From positions 1-32,543 of the forward strand of contig NZ_JAAPBF010000066.1 of NCBI RefSeq assembly GCF_022695985.1: a stretch of 32,543 bases of DNA, given 5' to 3'. Under the pieces are notes generated by a model, which was given only the letters and a program-made list of their open reading frames with translations, had not been told where the DNA came from and ran no database searches. Positions 16,663 to 24,094 of the stretch are shown here, piece after piece. The position numbers were made by a program, and so were the translations under genes. Position 1 is the stretch's first letter; each line of letters opens with the position of its first letter. The DNA is from Streptomyces sp. NP-1717. GTDB lineage: Bacteria > Actinomycetota > Actinomycetes > Streptomycetales > Streptomycetaceae.

Positions 16663-19600
16663 ATGTCCCTGAGTGACGACTCTGGTGTATCGTCCCGATC
16701 TGGGGGCCGCGTCGCGCGAGGGGCGACGTGGCGGAGCGATCAGAATCCGAGGGGGGCGACGGGCGATGTACTGCCGATGCACGAACGATCCGACGCGGAA
16801 GGGCCGTCCACGGCGGCCTTCGGACCCACCGACACAAGGCCGGGCCCCGGCGATCCGGGACCGGGCCACGGCGAAGCGCACCTCACCGACGTGCGCCTCA
16901 CCGCGGCGCACCTCACCGACGCGCCCCTCCGCGGTGCGAGGACCCGGTGCGTCGGCGGTGACGGCGACACCCCCCGAGGTGGCCCCGTGAGCCCCCCCGG
17001 GGCGCTCCTCGGCCCCCGCGTCGCCCCGGAGGACACCGGCGTCCCCGACAGCGACTCCGACACCGGAGGAGGCGGCACCGGCCTCCTCGGACAACTCCTC
17101 CTCGCCCTCGTCTGCGGGGGCTACGCCACCGGGGCGGCACTCGGCTGGGGTTCCCCCGAAGTGGCCCTGTTCATGGGCGACTTCGGCCTCAGCATCGCCG
17201 CCCTCATCGCTTCCGTCTCCTGCTTCCTCTACGCCCGGGGCAACGACAGCCGGTTCCGCCCCGCATGGATGCTCTTCTCGCTCTCCTCCCTGATGGCCGC
17301 CGGCGGGAACGCGGTCTGGGGCTGGTACGAGGTCGTGCTCGACCGCCCCGTTCCGAGCCCCTCCCTGGCCGACCTGTTCTTCCTCTGCTTCGCGCCACCC
17401 GCCATCGTCGGCCTCCTCGTCCTCGCCAAACGCCCTGTCAGCAAGGCCGGCTGGGTCTGCCTGTGTCTCGACGCCTGGCTGATCGGCGGCTCGCTCCTCA
17501 CGCTCTCCTGGAGCCTGGCCCTCGCGCACACCACGCACTTCGACGGCGAGACCGTCGCCCACGCCGCGCTGTCCCTCGCCTATCCGCTGCTGGACATCGT
17601 GCTCGTCAGCATGGTGCTCGCGCTGCACTTCCGGCGCTCGACCGGCAGCCGTACGGCCATCAACTCCGCCATCGCCGCCCTCGCCCTCACGGTCCTGTGC
17701 GACGCCCTGTTCACCTCCCCGCTGCTCCGGGAGAACTACCGCTCGGGCCAACTGCTCGACGCGGGCTGGTTCGCCGGGTCCCTGCTGCTCGCGTACGCGC
17801 CCTGGGGCGTGCGCAGGGCCGCCGAGAGCGTGCCCGAGCAGGTGCGGCCGCCCCGCGCGCCCCGGCAGCCCGCCAGGCCGATCGCGGGCTCCCTGGCCGC
17901 GCTGACGCCGTATCTCGCCGCCGCCGTGTGCACCCTGGGGATCCTGTACAACGTCATCGAGGGCCGCCGGGTCGACCGCGTCGTGGTCCTCACCGGCTGC
18001 ACGGTCGTCCTCGCCCTGGTCGTACGGCAGGGCATCATGCTCGTCGACAACATCGCTCTCACCCATGAACTGGCCCAGAAGGAGAACCACTTCCGCTCCC
18101 TGGTCCAGGGTTCGAGCGACGTCATCATGATCGCCGGACCCGAGGGCACCCTGGACTACGTCAGCCCCGCGGCGGCCGGTGTCTACGGACGCGAGGCGGA
18201 CGGCCTCGTCGGTGCCGCGCTGGAATCGATCATCCACCCGGACGACCGGGGCCGGGTCAAACGCGAAGTACGCCGCTTCCTGGCCGCTCCTCCCACGGAG
18301 GAGCCCACCACCCGCATCGAATGCCGCTTCAAATCCGGCTCCGGCGACTGGCTGAACGTGGAGTCCACGGTCAACCGGCACCAGGGCGGCCTCATCCTCA
18401 ACAGCCGGGACGTCACCGAACGTGTACGGCTCCAGGCCCAGTTGCAGCACAACGCCGAGCACGACCCGCTCACCGACCTGCCCAACCGCGCCCTGTTCAC
18501 CGCCCGGGTCCGCCAGGCGCTCTCCGGGCGCCGGGCGAACGACCCCGGCACAGCCGTCCTCTTCATCGACCTCGACGGCTTCAAAGGCGTCAACGACCGC
18601 CTCGGCCACCAGGTCGGCGACGAACTGCTGATCAACGCGGCCCGCCGCCTCCACGACTCCGTACGGGCCGGGGACACCGCCGCCCGCCTCGGCGGGGACG
18701 AGTTCGCCGCCCTCATCCTCGGCGACGGCACCGACGACCAGACCGCCCGGGAGTACCAGGTCCACGAGATCGCCGACCGGCTGCGCCTGAAGCTGTCGCA
18801 GCCGTACCGCATCGACGGCAACGATGTCCGTGTCGCCGCCTCCATCGGAGTCGCCTTCGCCGAACCCGGCATAACCCCCACCCACCTCATGCGCAACGCC
18901 GACCTCGCCATGTACCGCGCCAAGGCCGGCGGCAAGGACCGCGTCGAGCTGTACGCCCCCCAGATGCAGGCGGACGTGGTCCGCAGGACCGAACTGGCCG
19001 TGAGGCTCCGCACGGCTCTGCGGGACGGCGAGTTCGCCCTGCTGCACCAGCCCGTGGTCGACCTGTCCACCGGACAGGTCTCCGCCGTCGCCGCCCAGGC
19101 CCGCTGGCGCTCCGCCCAGGGCATCCTCTTCACACCCGCCGAGTTCTTACGGGTCGCCGACGACAGCGACCGCACCGCCGAGTTAGGGCGCTGGCTGCTC
19201 GAACAAGCCGTCGAGCAGGCCGCCGAGCGCGGCAGGACGGGCCACCTCGTACCGGTGACCGTCCGCCTCTCCGCCCGCAGACTGCTCGACCGCTCCATGC
19301 CGCTCGGCTCCATCGAAGCCCTGCTGACCCGCCACGGGCTCCCCTCGGGCGCCCTGCTCATCGAGCTGGCCGACAGCGACCCGCGCACGTCCCTGGACGA
19401 GCTGGAGCACCGCCTGCTGGCGCTGCGCCGTCTGGGCGTCCGGATCGCCCTCGACGGCTTCGGCAGCGGCTACGCGGCGATCAACGCGCTGCGCCGGCTC
19501 CCCGTCGACGTACTGAAACTGGACCGCGGACTGGTCGAGGGCGTCGTCGAGTCGGCCAGGCTCCACAAGATCACGGCAGGGCTGCTCCGGATCGCCTCCG

Positions 19601-19902
19601 ACCTGGGCATGGTCTCGGTGGCCGACGGCGTCGACGTACCGGAACAGGTCCTCGCGCTCCGCGCCATGGGCTGCACCCACGGCCAGGGCATGGCCTTCTC
19701 GGGACCCCTCGACGAGTACCGGCTGCGCCGCGCGCTGATGCGCGGCGCGTTCCCCCTCCCCGGGGCCACCCCGCTGCCCGTGCTGAGCGGCAGCTCGCTG
19801 CCCGTCCGCCGCACACGGGCGGCCACCCCGGACATGATCCCCCGGCCCCTCACCCGACCGTCCGTCCGCTCAAATGTTGAGACGCCAGTCCCACCCACTT
19901 GA
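16663..19902 (+). CDS. Membrane PAS-GGDEF-EAL protein (c-di-GMP signalling), TTA-containing
   Basis: 1079 residues: a polar N-terminus (1-138) with period-five Leu repeats (about 67-90), about ten membrane helices (139-462), PAS (about 473-590), GGDEF (595-765) and EAL-like (785-1030). The cyclase active site GGDEF is intact at 677-681, with a canonical inhibitory RAGD site at 668-671. The EAL part looks catalytically dead. The EAL triad reads AAQ (810-812), the metal-binding Asn is Arg868, the second Asp of DDFG is Gly932, and Glu is replaced by Asp988; Glu901 and Lys952 remain. Predicted role: membrane diguanylate cyclase making c-di-GMP, the BldD ligand in Streptomyces. Two in-frame TTA codons (19147, 19183) imply dependence on bldA tRNA. 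The ATG at 16663 has only a weak, distant GGAG; ATG 16777 or GTG 16987 are possible. The stop lies inside the likely ilv promoter. Confidence 0.9.
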   Translation: MSLSDDSGVSSRSGGRVARGATWRSDQNPRGATGDVLPMHERSDAEGPSTAAFGPTDTRPGPGDPGPGHGEAHLTDVRLTAAHLTDAPLRGARTRCVGGDGDTPRGGPVSPPGALLGPRVAPEDTGVPDSDSDTGGGGTGLLGQLLLALVCGGYATGAALGWGSPEVALFMGDFGLSIAALIASVSCFLYARGNDSRFRPAWMLFSLSSLMAAGGNAVWGWYEVVLDRPVPSPSLADLFFLCFAPPAIVGLLVLAKRPVSKAGWVCLCLDAWLIGGSLLTLSWSLALAHTTHFDGETVAHAALSLAYPLLDIVLVSMVLALHFRRSTGSRTAINSAIAALALTVLCDALFTSPLLRENYRSGQLLDAGWFAGSLLLAYAPWGVRRAAESVPEQVRPPRAPRQPARPIAGSLAALTPYLAAAVCTLGILYNVIEGRRVDRVVVLTGCTVVLALVVRQGIMLVDNIALTHELAQKENHFRSLVQGSSDVIMIAGPEGTLDYVSPAAAGVYGREADGLVGAALESIIHPDDRGRVKREVRRFLAAPPTEEPTTRIECRFKSGSGDWLNVESTVNRHQGGLILNSRDVTERVRLQAQLQHNAEHDPLTDLPNRALFTARVRQALSGRRANDPGTAVLFIDLDGFKGVNDRLGHQVGDELLINAARRLHDSVRAGDTAARLGGDEFAALILGDGTDDQTAREYQVHEIADRLRLKLSQPYRIDGNDVRVAASIGVAFAEPGITPTHLMRNADLAMYRAKAGGKDRVELYAPQMQADVVRRTELAVRLRTALRDGEFALLHQPVVDLSTGQVSAVAAQARWRSAQGILFTPAEFLRVADDSDRTAELGRWLLEQAVEQAAERGRTGHLVPVTVRLSARRLLDRSMPLGSIEALLTRHGLPSGALLIELADSDPRTSLDELEHRLLALRRLGVRIALDGFGSGYAAINALRRLPVDVLKLDRGLVEGVVESARLHKITAGLLRIASDLGMVSVADGVDVPEQVLALRAMGCTHGQGMAFSGPLDEYRLRRALMRGAFPLPGATPLPVLSGSSLPVRRTRAATPDMIPRPLTRPSVRSNVETPVPPT

Positions 19903-19908
19903 CAGTGG
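19877..19908 (+). promoter_or_regulatory. Candidate ilvB promoter with overlapping inverted repeat
   Basis: TTGAGA (19877-19882) and GACAGT (19901-19906) are separated by 18 bases and would start transcription near 19913, giving a leader beginning just before the leader-peptide ribosome site. CCACT-TGAC-AGTGG (19895-19908) is a perfect 5-bp inverted repeat over the -10. A consensus TTGACA also occurs at 19899-19904, but no -10 lies at the right distance from it. The c-di-GMP gene's stop falls here. Confidence 0.35.
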
Positions 19909-19935
19909 TAGCGCGTCGGAGGGAGGGTCAATGCC

Positions 19936-19977
19936 ATGCGCACCCGAATTCTCGTACTTGGACAGCGCGTCGGCTGA
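19936..19977 (+). CDS. ilv leader peptide MRTRILVLGQRVG
   Basis: A 13-codon frame preceded by GGAGGGAGG (19918-19926) at eight to nine bases. It encodes Ile-Leu-Val-Leu in codons 5-8, the three amino acids made by the downstream pathway, written with codons uncommon in this genome (ATT, CTC, GTA, CTT). It sits upstream of a T-tailed terminator before ilvB, the classical arrangement for branched-chain attenuation. Ribosome stalling at these codons when Ile, Leu or Val is scarce would favour read-through into ilvB-ilvN-ilvC. Comparable leader peptides are known before ilvB in other actinobacteria such as Corynebacterium. Confidence 0.85.
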   Translation: MRTRILVLGQRVG

Positions 19978-20021
19978 AGCAGTGGCCCTCATCGGATCTC
20001 TGCAGACCGCACCGACGCGCT
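19964..20021 (+). promoter_or_regulatory. Long-range stem of the ilv leader (candidate anti-terminator)
   Basis: AGCGCGTCGG at 19964-19973, within the last codons of the leader peptide, is exactly complementary to CCGACGCGCT at 20012-20021, immediately before the terminator's 5' arm. A second identical AGCGCGTCGG at 19910-19919, next to the leader-peptide ribosome site, could pair with the same segment. Stalling at the Ile or first Leu codon would leave 19964-19973 free. How far the stem disrupts the adjoining terminator is not clear by eye. Confidence 0.5.
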
Positions 20022-20055
20022 CCCCTCGCCTGCCTCCCGGCACGAGGGGTTTTTT
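20022..20055 (+). terminator. ilv attenuator terminator
   Basis: CCCCTCG (20022-20028) pairs with CGAGGGG (20043-20049). An inner TGCC/GGCA stem closes a TCCC loop with a 2-nt bulge on the 5' side, and six T residues follow directly (20050-20055, then GTTGT). A T-run this long is rare in such a GC-rich genome, and it lies about 60 bases upstream of ilvB, marking a real intrinsic terminator in the leader. Confidence 0.85.
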
Positions 20056-20114
20056 GTTGTACCGGCACAGCCCAAACCCCCGCAAAAACCCTCAGCCTCG
20101 AGAAGAGAATGACG

Positions 20115-21998
20115 ATGACCGAGCAGGCCACCGGGGCCCACCCGACGCCGCGCGCCCGTAACGGCGGACCCTCGTCCGCCACCGTTGAGCACGTCACGGG
20201 CGCGCAGTCCCTCATCCGCTCTCTTGAGGAAGTGGGTGCCGACACGGTATTCGGCATCCCCGGCGGCTGCATCCTCCCCGCGTACGACCCGATGATGGAC
20301 TCCACCCGGCTCCGTCACATCCTGGTCCGCCACGAGCAGGGCGCCGGCCACGCGGCCACCGGCTACGCGCAGGCCACCGGCAAGGTCGGCGTCTGCATGG
20401 CCACCTCGGGCCCCGGCGCGACCAACCTGGTCACCCCGATCGCCGACGCGCACATGGACTCCGTGCCGCTCGTCGCGATCACCGGCCAGGTCGCCAGCAA
20501 GGCGATCGGCACGGACGCCTTCCAGGAGGCGGACATCTGCGGCATCACGATGCCGATCACCAAGCACAACTTCCTGGTCACCAAGGCCGAGGACATCGCG
20601 CGCACCATCGCGGAGGCGTTCCACATCGCCGCCACGGGCCGCCCGGGACCCGTCCTGGTGGACATCGCCAAGGACGCCCTCCAGGCGAAGACCACGTTCA
20701 GCTGGCCGCCCAGCCAGGAACTGCCCGGCTACCGCCCGGTCACCAAGCCGCACGCCAAGCAGATCCGCGAGGCCGCCAAGCTGATCACCCAGGCCAAGCG
20801 GCCGGTGCTGTACGTCGGCGGCGGCGTCATCAAGGCCGGGGCCACCGCCGAACTGCGCGTTCTCGCCGAACTGACCAACGCCCCCGTCACCACCACCCTG
20901 ATGGCGCTGGGCGCGTTCCCCGACAGACACCCGCTGCACGTGGGAATGCCGGGCATGCACGGTGCGGTCACCGCCGTCACCGCGCTGCAGAAGGCCGACC
21001 TGATCGTCGCCCTCGGAGCCCGCTTCGACGACCGCGTCACCGGCAAGCTGGACAGCTTCGCCCCGTACGCCAAGATCGTCCACGCCGACGTCGACCCGGC
21101 CGAGATCGGCAAGAACCGCGCCGCCGACGTGCCGATCGTGGGCGACGCCCGCGAGGTCCTCGCCGACCTCGTCCAGGCGGTCCAGGCCGAGCACACCGAG
21201 GGCAACGCCGGTGACTACAGCGCCTGGTGGCGCGACCTCAGCCGCTGGCGCGAGACGTACCCGCTCGGCTTCGACCAGCCGGCCGACGGCAGTCTCTCCC
21301 CGCAGCACGTCATCCAGCGCATCGGCCAACTCGCCCCGGACGACACGATCTACACGGCGGGCGTCGGCCAGCACCAGATGTGGGCCGCCCACTTCATCGA
21401 CTACGAGCAGCCCTCCACCTGGCTCAACTCCGGCGGCGCGGGCACGATGGGGTACGCGGTCCCGGCCGCGATGGGCGCCAAGGCCGGGCAGCCGGAGCGC
21501 ACGGTGTGGGCGATCGACGGCGACGGCTGCTTCCAGATGACCAATCAGGAACTGGCCACCTGCGCCGTCAACAACATCCCCATCAAGGTCGCGATCATCA
21601 ACAACGGCGCGCTGGGCATGGTCCGCCAGTGGCAGGCCCTCTTCTACAACCAGCGCTACTCCAACACCGTCCTGCACAGCGGGCCCGACGTGGCCGCCGG
21701 CGGCTCCTTCGCGGGATCGGCCGCGGACGGCGCCAAGCCCAACGGCGGCACCCGTATCCCGGACTTCGTGAAGCTGTCCGAGGCCATGGGCTGCGTCGCG
21801 ATGCGCTGCGAGTCCCCGGACGAGCTGGATGCCGTGATCGCCAAGGCCAACTCCATCAACGACCGCCCCGTGGTGGTCGACTTCATCGTCCACGAGGACG
21901 CCCAGGTCTGGCCGATGGTCGCCGCGGGCACCTCCAACGACGAGGTCCTCGCCGCCCGGGGTGTGCGCCCCGACTTCGGCGACGGCCTGGACGACTGA
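20115..21998 (+). CDS. ilvB: Acetolactate synthase large subunit
   Basis: A 627-residue catalytic subunit of acetohydroxyacid synthase. It condenses two pyruvates to acetolactate, or pyruvate with 2-oxobutyrate, using thiamine diphosphate with bound FAD: the first common step to Val, Leu and Ile. The catalytic Glu74 lies in VRHEQGAGHAATGYA. The ThDP motif has GDG at 469-471 within WAIDGDGCFQMTNQELAT and ends at VAIINNGALGMVRQWQ. The substrate loop reads FGIPGGCILPAYDP, with Cys52 where relatives often have Ala or Ser. ATG at 20115 was chosen for spacing from AGAAGAGA (20101-20108); ATG at 20109 is also possible. It heads ilvB-ilvN-ilvC behind the attenuator. Confidence 0.97.
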   Translation: MTEQATGAHPTPRARNGGPSSATVEHVTGAQSLIRSLEEVGADTVFGIPGGCILPAYDPMMDSTRLRHILVRHEQGAGHAATGYAQATGKVGVCMATSGPGATNLVTPIADAHMDSVPLVAITGQVASKAIGTDAFQEADICGITMPITKHNFLVTKAEDIARTIAEAFHIAATGRPGPVLVDIAKDALQAKTTFSWPPSQELPGYRPVTKPHAKQIREAAKLITQAKRPVLYVGGGVIKAGATAELRVLAELTNAPVTTTLMALGAFPDRHPLHVGMPGMHGAVTAVTALQKADLIVALGARFDDRVTGKLDSFAPYAKIVHADVDPAEIGKNRAADVPIVGDAREVLADLVQAVQAEHTEGNAGDYSAWWRDLSRWRETYPLGFDQPADGSLSPQHVIQRIGQLAPDDTIYTAGVGQHQMWAAHFIDYEQPSTWLNSGGAGTMGYAVPAAMGAKAGQPERTVWAIDGDGCFQMTNQELATCAVNNIPIKVAIINNGALGMVRQWQALFYNQRYSNTVLHSGPDVAAGGSFAGSAADGAKPNGGTRIPDFVKLSEAMGCVAMRCESPDELDAVIAKANSINDRPVVVDFIVHEDAQVWPMVAAGTSNDEVLAARGVRPDFGDGLDD

Positions 21999-22033
21999 GC
22001 CGGATGCCGAGAGCGAGAGAAAGAACGACGAAA

Positions 22034-22561
22034 ATGTCTTCCAAGCACACCCTCTCCGTCCTGGTGGAGAACACCCCCGGCATCCTGGCCAGGATCGCCG
22101 CGCTGTTCTCCCGGCGCGGTTTCAACATCGACTCACTCGCGGTGGGTGTCACCGAGCACCCCGACATCTCCCGCATCACCATCGTGGTCAATGTCGAGGA
22201 CCTGCCGCTCGAACAGGTGACCAAGCAGCTCAACAAGCTGATCAACGTCCTGAAGATCGTCGAACTCGAGCCCGGCGCCGCGATCCAGCGCGAGCTCGTC
22301 CTGGTGAAGGTCCGCGCCGACAACGAGACCCGCTCCCAGATCGTGGAGATCGTGCAGCTTTTCCGCGCCAAGACCGTGGACGTCTCGCCCGAGGCGGTCA
22401 CCATCGAGGCCACCGGTTCGAGTGACAAGCTCGACGCCATGCTGAAGATGCTGGAGCAGTTCGGCATCAAGGAGCTGGTCCAGTCCGGCACGATCGCCAT
22501 AGGGCGTGGCGCGCGGTCCATCACCGACCGCAGCCTGCGGGCGCTCGACCGCAGCGCGTAG
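22034..22561 (+). CDS. ilvN: Acetolactate synthase small (regulatory) subunit
   Basis: A 175-residue regulatory subunit that activates IlvB and gives valine feedback inhibition. The N-terminal ACT domain is plain (HTLSVLVENTPGILARIAALFSRRGFNIDSLAVGVTEHPDISRITIVV, residues about 4-52), followed by ELEPGAAIQRELVLVKVRADNETRSQIVEIVQLFRAKTVDVSPEAVTIEATG and the C-terminal domain. It starts 35 bases after the ilvB stop with only a purine-rich stretch (GAGAGAGAAAGAA) as a ribosome site. Length is typical. The tail GRGARSITDRSLRALDRSA is the usual actinobacterial extension. Confidence 0.96.
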   Translation: MSSKHTLSVLVENTPGILARIAALFSRRGFNIDSLAVGVTEHPDISRITIVVNVEDLPLEQVTKQLNKLINVLKIVELEPGAAIQRELVLVKVRADNETRSQIVEIVQLFRAKTVDVSPEAVTIEATGSSDKLDAMLKMLEQFGIKELVQSGTIAIGRGARSITDRSLRALDRSA

Positions 22562-22566
22562 CCCCC

Positions 22567-22600
22567 GCTCCGGCGGCGCGCGGAGCCGCGCCGCCGGAGC
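22567..22600 (+). other. Perfect 14-bp hairpin between ilvN and ilvC
   Basis: 22567-22580 pairs without mismatch with 22587-22600 around the 6-nt loop CGGAGC. It begins six bases after the ilvN stop and has no T-run. It may be a terminator or attenuator within the operon, or an mRNA-stabilising or processing site. ilvC lies 113 bases farther on with its own good ribosome site. Confidence 0.6.
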
Positions 22601-22712
22601 CGTACGGCCCCCCGGTTCGCATGCCGAGACCGTGAGACTCCCTTTACCCGCTCCGCCGTACGGTGGGGCGCACACCGCGACACCCCAGTTTGCACACCAA
22701 GGAGAAGACCCA

Positions 22713-23714
<1,002 letters not shown>

Positions 23715-23723
23715 GTCGTTCGC

Positions 23724-23754
23724 GGTGCCGGGCCCCGAGCGCGGGCCCGGCACC
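23724..23754 (+). terminator. Hairpin after ilvC
   Basis: GGTGCCGGGCCC (23724-23735) pairs perfectly with 23743-23754 around a 7-nt loop, ten bases past the ilvC stop, with no T-run. Its 3' end merges into a CACCCG hexamer repeated three times and then partly (23751-23774). It probably ends the ilvB-ilvN-ilvC transcript, so serA is likely a separate unit. Confidence 0.65.
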
Positions 23755-23954
23755 CGCACCCGCACCCGCACCGGCCGGCCGTCGGGCGAGTCGTCGCGAA
23801 CGAGCCGTCGTGGCGGGCCGCCGCCGGCCGTCGAAAGGCCGCCGGTGAGGCCGCCGGAGAAGTCGTCGGCCGGTCGCCGGTAAGCGCTTGTGGCGGGCTC
23901 CGGCCACGTACGGGTGATCTGCCCGTCGAGGCGGGAAACCGCTGCCGCCGACAC

Positions 23955-24094
23955 CACTACACTGCTGGATACATCCGCGTCAGGCCCACAATGTCGTGCG
24001 TCTTCCACGCGATCAGGCCCGGACCAGGGCCTGGCACCCTCCGCCGCCTGCGGCCGTCGGGACGGCCGTCCGCAATGGACTTGTGAGGACCCAC
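23955..24094 (+). promoter_or_regulatory. serA promoter/leader region with two hairpins
   Basis: The 380-bp gap between ilvC and serA has no conventional gene. TACACT (23958-23963) is a plausible -10, which would give a leader of about 125 bases. The leader contains CAGGCCC-N6-GGGCCTG (24014-24033), a CGGCCGT stem at 24051-24068, and the small open frame listed separately. Between the ilv terminator and about 23930 I see only the CACCCG hexamers and GC-rich filler. Confidence 0.4.
23991..24086 (+). CDS. Possible 31-codon upstream ORF in the serA leader
   Basis: ATG at 23991 opens a frame (MSCVFHAIRPGPGPG, ending SAMDL) whose TGA at 24084-24086 overlaps the serA ribosome-binding site GAGGA (24085-24089). 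It has no ribosome site of its own, and both leader hairpins lie inside it. The geometry allows translational coupling to serA, but coding is unproven and it has no run of serine codons. Chance occurrence is quite possible. Confidence 0.25.
   Translation: MSCVFHAIRPGPGPGTLRRLRPSGRPSAMDL

Noticed and set aside
16552..19047. 831-codon minus-strand frame opposite the PAS-GGDEF-EAL gene
   Set aside because: Composition is that of an antisense shadow, with repetitive Gly/Glu/Val/Ala and no motif, whereas the plus strand shows clear domains.
19899..19904. Consensus TTGACA as the -35 of ilvB
   Set aside because: At 16-19 bases downstream there is only the purine-rich ribosome site, so no -10 fits; TTGAGA with GACAGT is better.
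19989..21893. 634-codon minus-strand frame opposite ilvB
   Set aside because: Antisense to an unmistakable acetolactate synthase; no supporting signal.
22621..22635. Five-codon ORF (MPRP) before ilvC as a leader peptide
   Set aside because: No ribosome site, no branched-chain codons and no adjacent terminator.
23751..23774. CACCCG hexamer run as a CRISPR-like or regulatory array
   Set aside because: Only three exact copies with no spacers; simple GC-rich slippage repeat next to a terminator.
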